Assembly: GCA_020636095.1 (NCBI GenBank)
Contig: JACJYN010000007.1
Span: 496,001-560,000 of the forward strand
Source: Lewinellaceae bacterium
GTDB lineage: Bacteria; Bacteroidota; Bacteroidia; Chitinophagales; Saprospiraceae
Length of the DNA stretch: 64,000 nucleotides
Reading direction: 5' to 3'
Positions 1-8,671 of the stretch are shown piece after piece. The translations under genes were made by a program, and so were the position numbers. Below the pieces are notes generated by a model that searched no databases, had not been told where the DNA came from, and saw nothing but the letters and a program-made list of their open reading frames with translations. Numbering within the stretch: the first letter of the stretch is position 1; each line of letters opens with the position of its first letter.

Positions 1-2
1 AC

Positions 3-1112
3 GTCTCGGCAGGTTGGATGGATATGGGGGTGCAGACAGGAGACCCTGGCTTTGAACATCGGGAAAACCTGACATCTGTTGGCGCAGCGGCCGCCGCCGG
101 AGGTTTCACGGCTATAGCCTGCCAGCCCAATACGAACCCGGTGCTTCACGCCAAATCGGAAGTGCTTTATATTCTCCAGCATACCCGCAGCCAGTTGGTC
201 AATTTTTTTCCCCTCGGAGCCATATCCTCGGGTTGCGCCGGAAAAGAGATCACCGAGATGATCGATATGCACACGGCGGGTGCATTGGCTTTTTCCGATG
301 GAAACCAGCCTCTGCAACACGACGGGCTGATGCTGCGCGCCCTTCAATATGTTAAGGCTTTCGATGGTTTGGTGATCAACCAGCCGCTGGACCTGGAGAT
401 CGGCGGCGGCGGCCAGGTTCATGAAGGAGAGGCTTCCACCGCTCTGGGGCTGCGGGGTATCCCGGCCATAGCCGAGGAGTTGATGGTGCAGCGCGATTTG
501 CGGCTATTGGAATACGCTGACAGCCGGCTCCATCTGGCCAATCTGTCTACGGCGGGCGCCGTACAAATGGTGCGGGAAGCCAAGCAGAAAGGGCTGCGGG
601 TTACGGCTTCGGTTTCCGTAATGAACCTGGCCTTTGATGATGCTGCTGTGAACACCTTTGACGCAGCATACAAACTCATGCCTCCGCTGCGGGGCAGGGA
701 AGACCTGGAAGCCTTAAAGCAAGGGGTGCTCGATGGTACGATCGACGCCATCAGCGCCAACCACGTCCCTTTGGAAGAGGAGTTGAAGAAAAAAGAATTC
801 TCTTATGCCGAATTCGGCGCCACAGGGCTGGAAGTTTTCTATGCTGTTTGCAGGACTTACGTGGGGGATTGGCTGACGGATGACCTGATTGTGCGCCTGG
901 CTGCGGCCAATCCCCGGAAGATTTTTGGGCTGCCCCTTCCGGTTATCGAGGAGGGGCAACCGGCAGAACTTACTGTCTTCAGCCCGGCGCAGCAATGGGT
1001 TTACAGCCGGGACAAGGTGCTGTCCCGTTCTTTTAATTCTCCATTTTTGGGTAAAGAGTTGATTGGTAAGCCTTTAGCGGTGATTAATAATGCCCGGTCC
1101 ACAAAACTATAA
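3..1112 (+). CDS. pyrC: Dihydroorotase-family protein lacking metal ligands (5' partial)
   Basis: The reading frame is open to the window edge, so the N-terminus is missing; the first ATG inside (18) is not a likely start. The protein follows the dihydroorotase/amidohydrolase pattern: AAAAAGGFTAIACQPNTNP, then a TIM-barrel body with HLANLSTAG and GTIDAISANHVP, and a C-terminal return to the small beta domain (GLPLPVIEEGQPAELTVFSP). Active dihydroorotases carry HxHxR metal ligands after the first strand and a catalytic Asp in a DHAPH-like motif. Here the first site reads WMDMGVQTGDPGFEHRE and the second ANHVP, so both metal histidines and the Asp are absent. Bacteroidota commonly carry such a paralogue, so it is probably a non-catalytic or altered-function homologue. 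Family assignment is firm; catalytic activity is doubtful. Confidence 0.88.
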   Translation, partial: VSAGWMDMGVQTGDPGFEHRENLTSVGAAAAAGGFTAIACQPNTNPVLHAKSEVLYILQHTRSQLVNFFPLGAISSGCAGKEITEMIDMHTAGALAFSDGNQPLQHDGLMLRALQYVKAFDGLVINQPLDLEIGGGGQVHEGEASTALGLRGIPAIAEELMVQRDLRLLEYADSRLHLANLSTAGAVQMVREAKQKGLRVTASVSVMNLAFDDAAVNTFDAAYKLMPPLRGREDLEALKQGVLDGTIDAISANHVPLEEELKKKEFSYAEFGATGLEVFYAVCRTYVGDWLTDDLIVRLAAANPRKIFGLPLPVIEEGQPAELTVFSPAQQWVYSRDKVLSRSFNSPFLGKELIGKPLAVINNARSTKL

Positions 1113-1166
1113 TACCGAATACCATAACACCTAATGAAATAGTTACCCCAAATGCCAAATTGGCTA

Positions 1167-1330
1167 AGAGCTTGTTGGGGAATTATCCTTCGGGCTCAAA
1201 TCGCCACTTTTTCGCTTACACTGCGTTGCAGAACCGGGCTTCGTAGCGCCGCTACGATCCCGAACCTGCGCCTTGTTTAAGCAAAAAATTGACTGATTCC
1301 ATCACCAAAAACAATTCCCCAACAAGCTCT
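1167..1330. repeat. Palindromic element A (18-bp perfect arms)
   Basis: Two 18-nt arms, 1167-1184 and 1313-1330, are exact reverse complements (agagcttgttggggaatt). They enclose a core with its own hairpin (cgtagc-gcc-gctacg near 1237-1251). On the minus strand the core reads ttttttgctt...caaggcgcagg...cgtagcggcgctacg...caacgcag...gcgaaaaag, a pattern shared with elements B, C and G2. It lies 55 bp after the dihydroorotase stop and fills most of the 340-bp gap before the DUF4199 gene. Confidence 0.8.
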
Positions 1331-1452
1331 AAAAACCTCTTGCAGCCAGTATTCAATCGCAGATTATCCTGCATCTATAGAAAAAGCTTGGCAATTCCGG
1401 CAATAGTTTGGACATTGGGGGAATACTATTTTCCAACTTTAAACCTACCGTT

Positions 1453-2034
1453 ATGAGTACACTGGATAATCCTAATGATTACATCGACCCTTCCAAAGTA
1501 TCAGCCTGGCCTACGGCCAGCCGGTATGGCTTGCTGGCCGGCCTGGTCCTGGTCGTTCTCGGTTTGCTGGTCCACCTTTCCGGCATGGTTGATTACACTG
1601 ACCAGGGAGGCGGTTCCAACTGGGTCGTCAACATTCTGAACTGGGGAATTACCATTGCCGCCATCGTTATGGCGGTGAAGCAACACCGCGAGGAAGACCT
1701 GGGCGGGTTTATTTCTTTTGGCCGCAGCTTCCGGGTAGGCTTTCTCGTCACGCTGGTCATTATGGTGATCTCCGTGGTGTGGGGCTATATCTTCTTTTCT
1801 TTTGTCGAGCCGGGGCTCATAGAAGATATTCTGACGGCTTCCCGGGAGCAAATGATCGAGAAGCAAGGCATGAGTGAAGAGCAGGCGGAACAGGGCCTCA
1901 AAATGATGAGTTGGATGTTTACTCCTGCAATGATGTCTATTATGGGGGGGATTTTCTCCCTGATCGCCGGCGTGGTCTTCTCCCTGATCGTCGGAGCAAT
2001 TATGAAACGGGAGCATCCGGCGAATGCCGCTTAG
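1453..2034 (+). CDS. DUF4199 family membrane protein
   Basis: About 193 residues from the ATG at 1453, where the polar N-terminus MSTLDNPNDYIDPSK begins; a TTG-type start at 1408 would add an unlikely 15 residues. Four hydrophobic segments are visible: about residues 22-45, 58-73 (NILNWGITIAAIVMAV), 95-118 and 163-188. A charged stretch rich in Glu/Gln lies between the third and fourth. The arrangement, including KQHREEDLGGFISFGRSFRVGF after the second helix, is typical of DUF4199, a Bacteroidota inner-membrane family of unknown function. A second, diverged family member follows at 2270, so the two may be an old tandem pair. The stop codon overlaps the left arm of palindromic element B. Confidence 0.82.
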   Translation: MSTLDNPNDYIDPSKVSAWPTASRYGLLAGLVLVVLGLLVHLSGMVDYTDQGGGSNWVVNILNWGITIAAIVMAVKQHREEDLGGFISFGRSFRVGFLVTLVIMVISVVWGYIFFSFVEPGLIEDILTASREQMIEKQGMSEEQAEQGLKMMSWMFTPAMMSIMGGIFSLIAGVVFSLIVGAIMKREHPANAA

Positions 2035-2197
2035 CGACGCGCGATTAATAAGTGTCGTGTTTCGATAGGCAAGTGATTTTTTCTTTAGCCAAGGCGAGGG
2101 TTCCCGACCTTAGCAGTGCTAAGGGAGGCGGTTCCTCAACGCAGGATAAAGGAAAAAGCACTCCTAGAAAACCGACAGTTATTGATAGCGTGTCGCT
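2033..2197. repeat. Palindromic element B, starts at the stop codon
   Basis: Left arm from 2033 (agcgacgcgcgattaataa, continuing through gtgtcg) pairs with the right arm ending at 2197 (ttattgatagcgtgtcgct), about 30 nt with a few mismatches. The core has a central ttagca-gtgctaa hairpin and the flanking phrases ttttttcttt...caaggcgagg and caacgcag...ggaaaaag, as in element A read on the minus strand. The left arm begins inside the TAG of the upstream DUF4199 gene. Confidence 0.75.
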
Positions 2198-2219
2198 TAA
2201 CCATAGCCAAAGGCGATGT

Positions 2220-2248
2220 TTTGATCTCTCAAAATTCTGCTATCTTTG
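2220..2248 (+). promoter_or_regulatory. Bacteroidota-type promoter
   Basis: TTTG at 2220-2223 and TATCTTTG at 2241-2248 match the -33 TTTG / -7 TAnnTTTG consensus of the Bacteroidota primary sigma factor, with a 17-bp spacer (19-21 is usual). The -7 box lies 21 bp before the ATG at 2270. Confidence 0.55.
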
Positions 2249-2269
2249 CAGGCGCAAAATAGCAGTATT

Positions 2270-2773
2270 ATGACAGCATCCCGAGCGGCGGTAAAATACG
2301 GCCTGATAGCAGGAATAGGTACGGTTGCCTATTTCCTGCTATTTTATTTTATCAACAAGAAGTTACTTTTCAACCCATTTGTCTATTGGGCGTCGCTGGG
2401 TTTCTATCTGGCGCTCATGTGGAGCGCAGTGCAGGCAGAAGCCGCCGGCAAGCGCATCGGGTTTCAGGCCGCCCTGCGTGCCGCTTTCCTGGTTTTTGTG
2501 ATCGCCAACTTTACCTACTACCTTTTTTACTACCTTTTATATGGCCTTGCAGACCCCGGTTTAATAGATTTGCAGCGCGAGGTTATGAAAGAAAGCCTGG
2601 AGCGTTCGGGCAGTATGCTCGATGAGGAACAAAGGGCAGCCATGCTGGAGTCCATTAAAGGAGATAAACTCATCCCGACAGTGGGCAACGTATTCTTCAC
2701 CTTTGTCCGCAGTTTGCTCGGCGGTTTTTTGTTTGCACTGGGTATGGCCGGATTGGCCAGCCGGAGGGGATAG
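2270..2773 (+). CDS. DUF4199 family membrane protein
   Basis: 167 residues from the ATG at 2270 (MTASRAAVKYGLIAGIG), chosen because it follows the predicted promoter and gives the usual DUF4199 N-terminus. Hydrophobic segments lie at about residues 10-30, 34-52, 66-90 and 140-163, with a charged loop containing EVMKESLERSGSMLDEEQ before the last helix, the same topology as the neighbour at 1453. Function unknown; inner-membrane location is inferred from the helices. The stop codon runs straight into a GAGTGAAT-type tandem repeat. Confidence 0.8.
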   Translation: MTASRAAVKYGLIAGIGTVAYFLLFYFINKKLLFNPFVYWASLGFYLALMWSAVQAEAAGKRIGFQAALRAAFLVFVIANFTYYLFYYLLYGLADPGLIDLQREVMKESLERSGSMLDEEQRAAMLESIKGDKLIPTVGNVFFTFVRSLLGGFLFALGMAGLASRRG

Positions 2774-2805
2774 TGAATGAGTGAATGAGTGAGTGAGTGA
2801 TTGAA
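2774..2805. repeat. Short tandem repeat after stop codon (gtga/atga units)
   Basis: Directly after the TAG at 2771-2773 comes gtgaatgagtgaatgagtga and further 4-nt gtga units. A 4-nt unit containing TGA puts a stop codon in all three frames. A similar tract follows the stop of the peptidase at 4114 on the other strand. Confidence 0.7.
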
Positions 2806-2848
2806 TAAAGGCCATAATTCGTTCCTTTCATCCTTCAATCTTTAACGA

Positions 2849-3838
2849 ATGGATATATCGATCGTCATACCGTTATTTAATGAAGAAGAATCGCTGCCAG
2901 AGCTGGAAGCCTGGATTCGCCGGGTGATGACGGCGGAGGGCTTCTCCTATGAGGTCATTATGGTAGATGACGGCAGCAAGGACCGTTCCTGGAGCATCAT
3001 TGAACAGTTGGCCCGGCAGCATTCCGAGGTGCGGGGCATCAAGTTTCAACGCAACTATGGTAAATCCGCTGCACTCAATACGGGTTTTCTGGCGGCACGT
3101 GGCCATGTTGTGTTTACTATGGATGCCGACCTGCAGGACAGCCCTGAAGAACTACCCGAACTCTACCACATGATCGTGGAGAATGGCTACGATATGGTCT
3201 CCGGCTGGAAGAAAAAGAGGAAGGACCCGTTGTTTTCCAAAAACATTCCCAGCAAGTTCTACAACTGGACCGCCCGCCGTATGACGGGCATTCAACTTCA
3301 CGATTTTAACTGCGGGCTGAAGGCTTATCGGAAAGATGTAGTGAAAAGCATTGAAGTGTACGGCGAAATGCACCGCTACATACCCGTCCTGGCGAAATGG
3401 GCGGGCTTTGATAAGATCGGCGAAAAGGTAGTGGCTCACCAGGAACGGAAATACGGCGTCACAAAATTCGGGATAGAGCGGTTCATCCGGGGCCCACTCG
3501 ATTTGATGTCCGTGATCTTTATTTCCAGGTTTGGCAAAAGGCCCATGCATTTTTTCGGAACCCTGGGCACGTTGATATTCGTTGTTGGCTTTTTCGCCGC
3601 AGGTTATATTGGCGTCAATAAATTGTATCGGTTACACCAAAAATTGCCCACCATTCTGGTAGCGGACAATCCCTATTTTTATATATCTCTTACCTGTATG
3701 GTCATTGGCACTTTGCTCTTCGTCACCGGCTTCCTGGCTGAACTAGTTTCCCGCAATGGCCCGGACCGCAACCAATATCTTATTGAGAAGAAAACGGAAG
3801 GGAGAAAGAAAAGAAAGAAGGAAGAAAAAGAGGAGTGA
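2849..3838 (+). CDS. GT2 polyprenyl-phosphate sugar transferase (GtrB/DPM1-like)
   Basis: 329-residue glycosyltransferase family 2 protein. Residues 1-220 are the GT-A fold: MDISIVIPLFNEEESLPEL, the nucleotide-sugar site VDDGSKDRS, and the metal motif DADLQDSPEE near residue 93. Two C-terminal transmembrane helices follow at about 232-256 and 272-300, the architecture of enzymes that load a sugar onto undecaprenyl or dolichyl phosphate at the membrane (DPM1, GtrB, ArnC relatives). FNCGLKAYRKDV and the HRYIPVLA segment are typical of this group. The last 20 residues are an extremely basic/acidic tail rich in K and E. The sugar and acceptor cannot be read from sequence. Probably transcribed alone; DUF4199 genes precede it on the same strand. 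Confidence 0.88.
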   Translation: MDISIVIPLFNEEESLPELEAWIRRVMTAEGFSYEVIMVDDGSKDRSWSIIEQLARQHSEVRGIKFQRNYGKSAALNTGFLAARGHVVFTMDADLQDSPEELPELYHMIVENGYDMVSGWKKKRKDPLFSKNIPSKFYNWTARRMTGIQLHDFNCGLKAYRKDVVKSIEVYGEMHRYIPVLAKWAGFDKIGEKVVAHQERKYGVTKFGIERFIRGPLDLMSVIFISRFGKRPMHFFGTLGTLIFVVGFFAAGYIGVNKLYRLHQKLPTILVADNPYFYISLTCMVIGTLLFVTGFLAELVSRNGPDRNQYLIEKKTEGRKKRKKEEKEE

Positions 3839-3851
3839 ACTCCGGGGGGGG

Positions 3852-3978
3852 GCTGTTCGCAAGTTCGCTGTTCGCAAGTTCGGTTCGACTGAGCTCACGC
3901 CGAAGCCTGAAAATCAAGGGGCGTTTTTCAGAAGACACAGAAATTTGAACTATCCCGGTGTTCGCAATTCGCAAATCA
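3852..3978. repeat. Intergenic GTTCGCAA-type repeats
   Basis: The gap after the glycosyltransferase carries scattered copies of a short phrase (gttcgcaagttcgctgttcg at 3852 onward, gttcgcaattcgcaaat near 3960) and gagctcacgccgaagcc (also seen near 17660). The same GCGAA/TTCGC vocabulary recurs at 34437-34595, 35901-35930 and 45160-45190. No gene is visible here. Confidence 0.6.
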
Positions 3979-4021
3979 CGGTAATGTATTTACAATACAT
4001 TGAAAATTGAACGGCTACTCC

Positions 4022-4118
4022 CTCTCTCCCCCGCTCACTCCTCACTCCTCACTCCCTCACTCCTCACTCCCTCACTCCTCACTCCCTCACTCCTCACTCC
4101 CTCCCTCACTCCCTCACT
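4022..4118. repeat. CTCACTC microsatellite at peptidase 3' end
   Basis: About 97 bp built from ctcactcctcactcc-like units, reaching the stop codon (4114-4116 read on the minus strand). On the coding strand of the peptidase it reads gagtgag..., so stop codons occur in every frame immediately after the gene. Confidence 0.85.
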
Positions 4119-5631
4119 CATCCCCATACAACTCCATTCCCGCCTTTTCGTACTTATCCCCCTTTGCCCATTGGGGCCGGCCGTTTTCGTTGGCGATGAG
4201 GCGGGCGGTACGGGCGAAAGCCTGGCAGAACTTATGCAGGTAATCGTAGTCGATGGTGTCCGGGTTATCCGTTACCTGATGGTAGTACTTACTTATTGCT
4301 TCATCGAAGCCGGTGGTGCCGGGAACGAACTGGATTGCCGGGACCCCTTTGCTGGCAAAGGATACATTATCGGAACGGTCGTAGAGGTTTTGCTCCGGAG
4401 CGGGGTTGGGGAATACATCCATCCCGAAAATATTGACGCCTGCTTCCACGAGGGCGTCCGTTCCGGTGCGGCCGAAGCCCACGACAGATACGTAGGAGAC
4501 ATCATTGTAGCCTGCGCCGTCGCTGTTGAGGTTAAAAATCGTTTTGTTCAATGGAATAAGCGGATGCTCGGAGTAGTATTTGCTGCCGAGCAGGCCCAGT
4601 TCTTCCCCTGTAACAGCAAGCACGATAACCGAACGGCGCGGCCGGTCAATAGACAGAGCCTTGGCGGCGCTGATCAGGGCTACCGTACCCATACCGTTAT
4701 CGCGGGCTCCGTTGAAGATGCTATCCTGAGGCGTATAGGGGCCGCCGCCGTTCTTGCCCGTACCGACGTGGTCGTAATGGGCGGTCAGCAGCAGGTATTC
4801 ATCCCGAAGCTCAGGGTCTATGCCTTCAATGATGCCGATGACATTTTGGGAATAGACGACGCGTCGGGTAAAACCTTTACTCATCAGGCTGGCCTTCACT
4901 TTTTTCCCTTCCTGCATCTGTTGTACATTGCCATCCTTTTCCTCTTTCACCCAGCCGTAGACGATATCCTGCTTTGAGCTGTTTTCGCCTGCTTCCCCGG
5001 CGAGGGAGAGGTTCTCCTTGTCAAAAAAGGAGCGGAAGAAAGGCCAGGGGAATTGCAGCCGGTACAACTCGATCAGGGCTACGGCGCCTTTTTCCTGTGC
5101 CAGTTTTCGCTTTTGCTTCATGGAATTGAAAACGGACATGGGGTCCTGCCCATCGGGCGTGCCGGGAAGGGAAAAGACGATCTTTCCCTTAACGTCCAAC
5201 CCCTGGTAGTCATCGTGGCCGCTTTCTTTATCCACCCAGCCGAAATTGACAAAAACGGCTTCCGTTTTCAGGTTGTCCGCATTACCCGTTAGGATGAGCA
5301 GGTTGTCGCCCTGGGTATAGGTGGTTTTGTTGAGAGACAGGGAAGCATTCCGGGGCGGGGTGACCGCCTCAAATGCAATTGGCTGGAAGTAGCCATCCAG
5401 CCCGGGAGCGGTTTGCAGGCCGAAGGCTTCGAATTGTGTGGCGATATACCGGGCGGCGATGTTGTTGCCCATTTCACCGGTTCGGCGGCCCTGGAGTTCA
5501 TCGGAAGCCAGAAAGCGAAGATGGGCTTCGGTTTCCGATTTTTCAAGCTGGAATTCTGCCGGCGTTCCATTGTCCTGGGAGAAGGTGAAGAAGGGGATAG
5601 CCGCCAATAGTATTAAGCATAAACTTTTCAT
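4114..5631 (-). CDS. Secreted M28 family metallopeptidase with PA domain
   Basis: 505 residues. A signal peptide (MKSLCLILLAAIPFFTFSQ) is followed by an N-terminal region with ELQGRRTGEMGNNIAARYI, a PA-type insert at about residues 120-250 (GLDVKGKIVFSLPG), then the M28 catalytic domain. The zinc ligands are visible: AHYDH (about 281), GARDNGMG (Asp), TGEELG (catalytic Glu pair), NSDG (Asp) and YHQVTD (His), so the enzyme should be an active di-zinc aminopeptidase. The protein should be periplasmic or exported; it lacks a type IX sorting tail. A second M28 peptidase (15896) and the shell of a third (14169) lie nearby. Substrate unknown. Confidence 0.92.
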   Translation of the reverse strand: MKSLCLILLAAIPFFTFSQDNGTPAEFQLEKSETEAHLRFLASDELQGRRTGEMGNNIAARYIATQFEAFGLQTAPGLDGYFQPIAFEAVTPPRNASLSLNKTTYTQGDNLLILTGNADNLKTEAVFVNFGWVDKESGHDDYQGLDVKGKIVFSLPGTPDGQDPMSVFNSMKQKRKLAQEKGAVALIELYRLQFPWPFFRSFFDKENLSLAGEAGENSSKQDIVYGWVKEEKDGNVQQMQEGKKVKASLMSKGFTRRVVYSQNVIGIIEGIDPELRDEYLLLTAHYDHVGTGKNGGGPYTPQDSIFNGARDNGMGTVALISAAKALSIDRPRRSVIVLAVTGEELGLLGSKYYSEHPLIPLNKTIFNLNSDGAGYNDVSYVSVVGFGRTGTDALVEAGVNIFGMDVFPNPAPEQNLYDRSDNVSFASKGVPAIQFVPGTTGFDEAISKYYHQVTDNPDTIDYDYLHKFCQAFARTARLIANENGRPQWAKGDKYEKAGMELYGDE

Positions 5632-5760
5632 CTTGATCTATGGTTTGAATTTTGCTCAAAAGTAGGAAGATAGAAATAAAAATCAACAGCCAATTCTACA
5701 GAAGGTTAAAAGCAATGGACAACCTGCCTGCCTGAGGCTATAAACAAGAAGGGCTGTATT

Positions 5761-5792
5761 TTTGAATTCCTGGACAAAACGCTTTATTTTTG
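5761..5792 (+). promoter_or_regulatory. Bacteroidota-type promoter for the TonB receptor
   Basis: TTTG at 5761-5764, a 20-bp spacer, then TATTTTTG at 5785-5792 fit the Bacteroidota -33/-7 consensus closely. Another TATTTTTG at 5757-5764 overlaps the -33 box. The predicted leader before the ATG at 5819 is about 20 nt. Confidence 0.65.
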
Positions 5793-5818
5793 AAGGTGTT
5801 GTATCTCAAATTTTATAA

Positions 5819-8491
5819 ATGAAGCGGCTTTACTTGCTCCTTGCGGTTTTTCTGGCGGCAGCGAACATTCGTGCTCAGAGTGTGCTGGAGCAGCCGGTGT
5901 CCATCAGCGGCAAGGGAATACTACTGGAGCAGGCCCTCTATCAACTATCGGATCAGGAAGGCGTAAACCTTTCCTTCAGCAACGACATCCTGCCGCTTCG
6001 CCGCCTGGATGTGGATATCCGGGAGCAGAAGCTGGCTCAGGTACTGGATGAATTGCTGCAGGGTACTGCCCTGGAGTATCGGGCAGTAGGCTCACAAGTG
6101 GTCATTTTCCTGGCTTCCGGCCATTCCTTCACGATCAGTGGTTTCCTGGAAGATACCAATACCGGCGAGCGGCTGATCAATGCCAACATACAGGATTTGC
6201 ATACCGGGAAAGGCGCGATTACCAATGAATACGGTTTCTATTCTCTGACCCTCCCGGCCGGGCAGGTAAGCCTGTATTTTTCCTACCTGGGTTACAGCCC
6301 GGAGGCACGGCAGTTGCTGCTTCAGGAAGACAAAAAAATGTACATATCCCTCAAACCCTCCCTGACCTTAGATCCGGTGGAAGTGATCGGCGAGCGCATG
6401 GACGCAGGCCAGGGGCGGGTTGTTTCCGCTTCCAGCCATGAGTTGAGTGTAGAGCAGATAGAACGCCTGCCGGCATTGGCCGGAGAGGCAGATATCATCC
6501 GCGTAGTCCATCTTCTGCCCGGGGTTCAGACGGGAACAGATGGGGTGGGCGGGCTGCATGTTCGCGGCGGCAACAGCGGACAGAACCTGATCATGATCGA
6601 TGGGGTTCCGGTATATAACATTTCTCATGCCGCCGGTATTTTTTCCGTTTTCAATACCAGTGCGGTAAGTTCGGCACGGCTGATCAAAGGCGGTTTTCCC
6701 GCCCGATACGGCGGGCGGCTCTCTTCGGTGCTCGACATTCGCACCCGCGAAGGCAACCGCAAAAAAATTGGGCTGCGAGGGGACGTGGGCCTGCTTTCCG
6801 GACGTTTATCCCTGGAAGGGCCCATCGTCAAAGACCAAAGCAGTTTTTTGATCTCCGGCCGCTGGTCGTTCATCGATTGGTATTTACAGCCCCTGGCCCG
6901 CAGCCTCAAAGCGGAAAAAGGAGAGGACGTGTTCGTCGGCTATAGTTTCCATGACCTGAACGCCAAACTGAATTACTCCTTGTCGAAAAAGGACCATCTC
7001 TACCTGAGTTATTATTCGGGATCAGACCATTATTCCAACAGCGGCCGTTCAGCGGATACGCTTCAGGCCCGGCAAGATGATTTGGCGGAACCCGCTTTTT
7101 TTCGCTTAGAGAGAGATTACTCCGACCGGATACAATGGGGCAACACGGTAGCTTCACTTCGATGGAATCACTTGTTCAATGACAAGCTGTTCGCCAACCT
7201 GGCGGCCACATACAGCAGCCTGGAGGTCAATATCAACTACTACGCTACAGATTCTCTGGTGGCATTGTCCAACCAAAATACATTGGACCGCCTTGTCGAT
7301 ATCGGCCGTTATTCAAGTAATATCTGCGATCTGGGTTTGCGCCTGGACTTTGATTACATTCCCGTGCCCAATCACTACATCCGGTTTGGGGCAAATATTA
7401 CGCGCCACAGTTTCCTGCCGGGCGTTTTTGCCTATGATGTTGTTGAGAAATCAGGCAACGGCAATGTGCTTTCGCAGGGCAGCGAAGATCAGGAAGCGGT
7501 CGGAGCTATGGAATATAGCGTTTATTTTGAGGACGAGGCCCGCCTGGGCCGGCGGCTGAAGGCTAACCTGGGGGTGCACCTGGCTGCATTTCAGGTAGGG
7601 CAAAAGGCCTATTGGTCTCCACAGCCTCGCTTATCCCTGTCGTGGCAGGCCCGGGAAAATTGGCAGTTGGAAGCTTATCTCAGCCGCATGCAACAGTTTG
7701 TCCATTTACTTTCCAATTCTGCCGTGGGGCTTCCGACGGAAATCTGGGTGCCTTCCACGGAGAAGGTCGCCCCGCAGGAAGGTTGGCAAACCGGTATTGC
7801 ATCCACCTGGAGCTTGAAAAAAGGCTGGCAGTTGAGCCTGGAGGCTTATGCCAAAGATATGAGCCAATTACTTGCTTACGCTGAAGGAGCGCTGTTCCTT
7901 AATGACTGGGAAGCCAATGTGACTTCGGGCGATGGCCAGGCCTACGGCCTGGAAGGGATGTTGAGCAAAAGAATCGGAAGGACAACCGGGTGGCTGGCCT
8001 ATAGCCTGGCCTACGCCGGCCGACAGTACGAATTTGTCAATAACGGGCAACCCTATCCTTACAAATATGACCGCAGGCACGATCTAAAGGTAGCCTTTAG
8101 CCATCGCATCCAAGACTGGATAGAGGTCTCCGCCAATTGGGTTCTTTCTTCTGGTTTTGCGTTCAGCCTGCCCGCTGAAAAGTACGAGATCATTCTTCCG
8201 GAATCAGGCGAGACGCCGATTACGGTTTTTGATTATGGCAGTAAAAATGCCTATCGGATGCCAGCTTATCACCGTTTAGACCTGGGTGTCAACTTCTATT
8301 TTAATACCGACCGAATCGGCCACACCATCAATGTAGGGGTCTACAACCTCTACAATCGAAGAAACCCTCTGTATTACGATCTGCGCAATACTTATGAGGC
8401 GGAAGATCAGCAACTCAAGCTCAAGAAAGAGTTTGTACCCGTATCAATTATTCCTATGTTGCCCTCTCTGAACTATTCAATAAAATTTTAA
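5819..8491 (+). CDS. TonB-dependent receptor with STN and CarboxypepD_reg domains
   Basis: 890-residue outer-membrane protein. Order: signal peptide (1-19); STN secretin/TonB short domain (about 30-95, LEQALYQLSDQEGVNLSFS); carboxypeptidase-regulatory-like beta sandwich (about 102-180, GEFLEDTNTG-like start, TNEYGFYSLTLPAG); plug (about 205-305, RVVHLLPGVQTGTDGVGGLHVRGG and IDGVPVYN); then the beta-barrel to the C-terminal aromatic strand ending SIKF. An STN domain often goes with transport-coupled signalling to an anti-sigma factor, but no FecR/sigma pair is seen here. The DUF4249 lipoprotein at 8672 follows on the same strand, as in many Bacteroidota loci. The imported substrate is unknown. 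Confidence 0.92.
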   Translation: MKRLYLLLAVFLAAANIRAQSVLEQPVSISGKGILLEQALYQLSDQEGVNLSFSNDILPLRRLDVDIREQKLAQVLDELLQGTALEYRAVGSQVVIFLASGHSFTISGFLEDTNTGERLINANIQDLHTGKGAITNEYGFYSLTLPAGQVSLYFSYLGYSPEARQLLLQEDKKMYISLKPSLTLDPVEVIGERMDAGQGRVVSASSHELSVEQIERLPALAGEADIIRVVHLLPGVQTGTDGVGGLHVRGGNSGQNLIMIDGVPVYNISHAAGIFSVFNTSAVSSARLIKGGFPARYGGRLSSVLDIRTREGNRKKIGLRGDVGLLSGRLSLEGPIVKDQSSFLISGRWSFIDWYLQPLARSLKAEKGEDVFVGYSFHDLNAKLNYSLSKKDHLYLSYYSGSDHYSNSGRSADTLQARQDDLAEPAFFRLERDYSDRIQWGNTVASLRWNHLFNDKLFANLAATYSSLEVNINYYATDSLVALSNQNTLDRLVDIGRYSSNICDLGLRLDFDYIPVPNHYIRFGANITRHSFLPGVFAYDVVEKSGNGNVLSQGSEDQEAVGAMEYSVYFEDEARLGRRLKANLGVHLAAFQVGQKAYWSPQPRLSLSWQARENWQLEAYLSRMQQFVHLLSNSAVGLPTEIWVPSTEKVAPQEGWQTGIASTWSLKKGWQLSLEAYAKDMSQLLAYAEGALFLNDWEANVTSGDGQAYGLEGMLSKRIGRTTGWLAYSLAYAGRQYEFVNNGQPYPYKYDRRHDLKVAFSHRIQDWIEVSANWVLSSGFAFSLPAEKYEIILPESGETPITVFDYGSKNAYRMPAYHRLDLGVNFYFNTDRIGHTINVGVYNLYNRRNPLYYDLRNTYEAEDQQLKLKKEFVPVSIIPMLPSLNYSIKF

Positions 8492-8535
8492 TTGTATATT
8501 TGTGCGTATTTCCCTATTCATTTCTCACTTAGGAG

Positions 8536-8562
8536 CCCACCGGGAGAATCGCCTCCGGTGCT
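8536..8562 (+). terminator. Hairpin between receptor and DUF4249 lipoprotein
   Basis: caccgggag (8538-8546) pairs with cctccggtg (8552-8560) around a short loop, followed by cttttgag. It may terminate or attenuate between the receptor and the lipoprotein gene, which would give the receptor higher expression. The U-run is weak. Confidence 0.4.
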
Positions 8563-8671
8563 TTTGAGAAGGGAAGAATAGTATTTGGTTATCCTGCCTG
8601 TCGGCATTAGCCTCTCTGTGCCGATGGTGACAGTTTAGTATTAGTATGAAATCCTAAATATCTGGAGGGCT

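Noticed and set aside
3895..3925. ggttcgactgagctcacgcc resembling a tRNA T-loop
   Set aside because: No acceptor or anticodon stem around it; a similar phrase near 17660 shows it is a short intergenic repeat.
4000..4977. 325-codon plus-strand open frame
   Set aside because: It is the antisense of the M28 peptidase, which has a signal peptide and full zinc motifs; the start of the plus frame is only the microsatellite.
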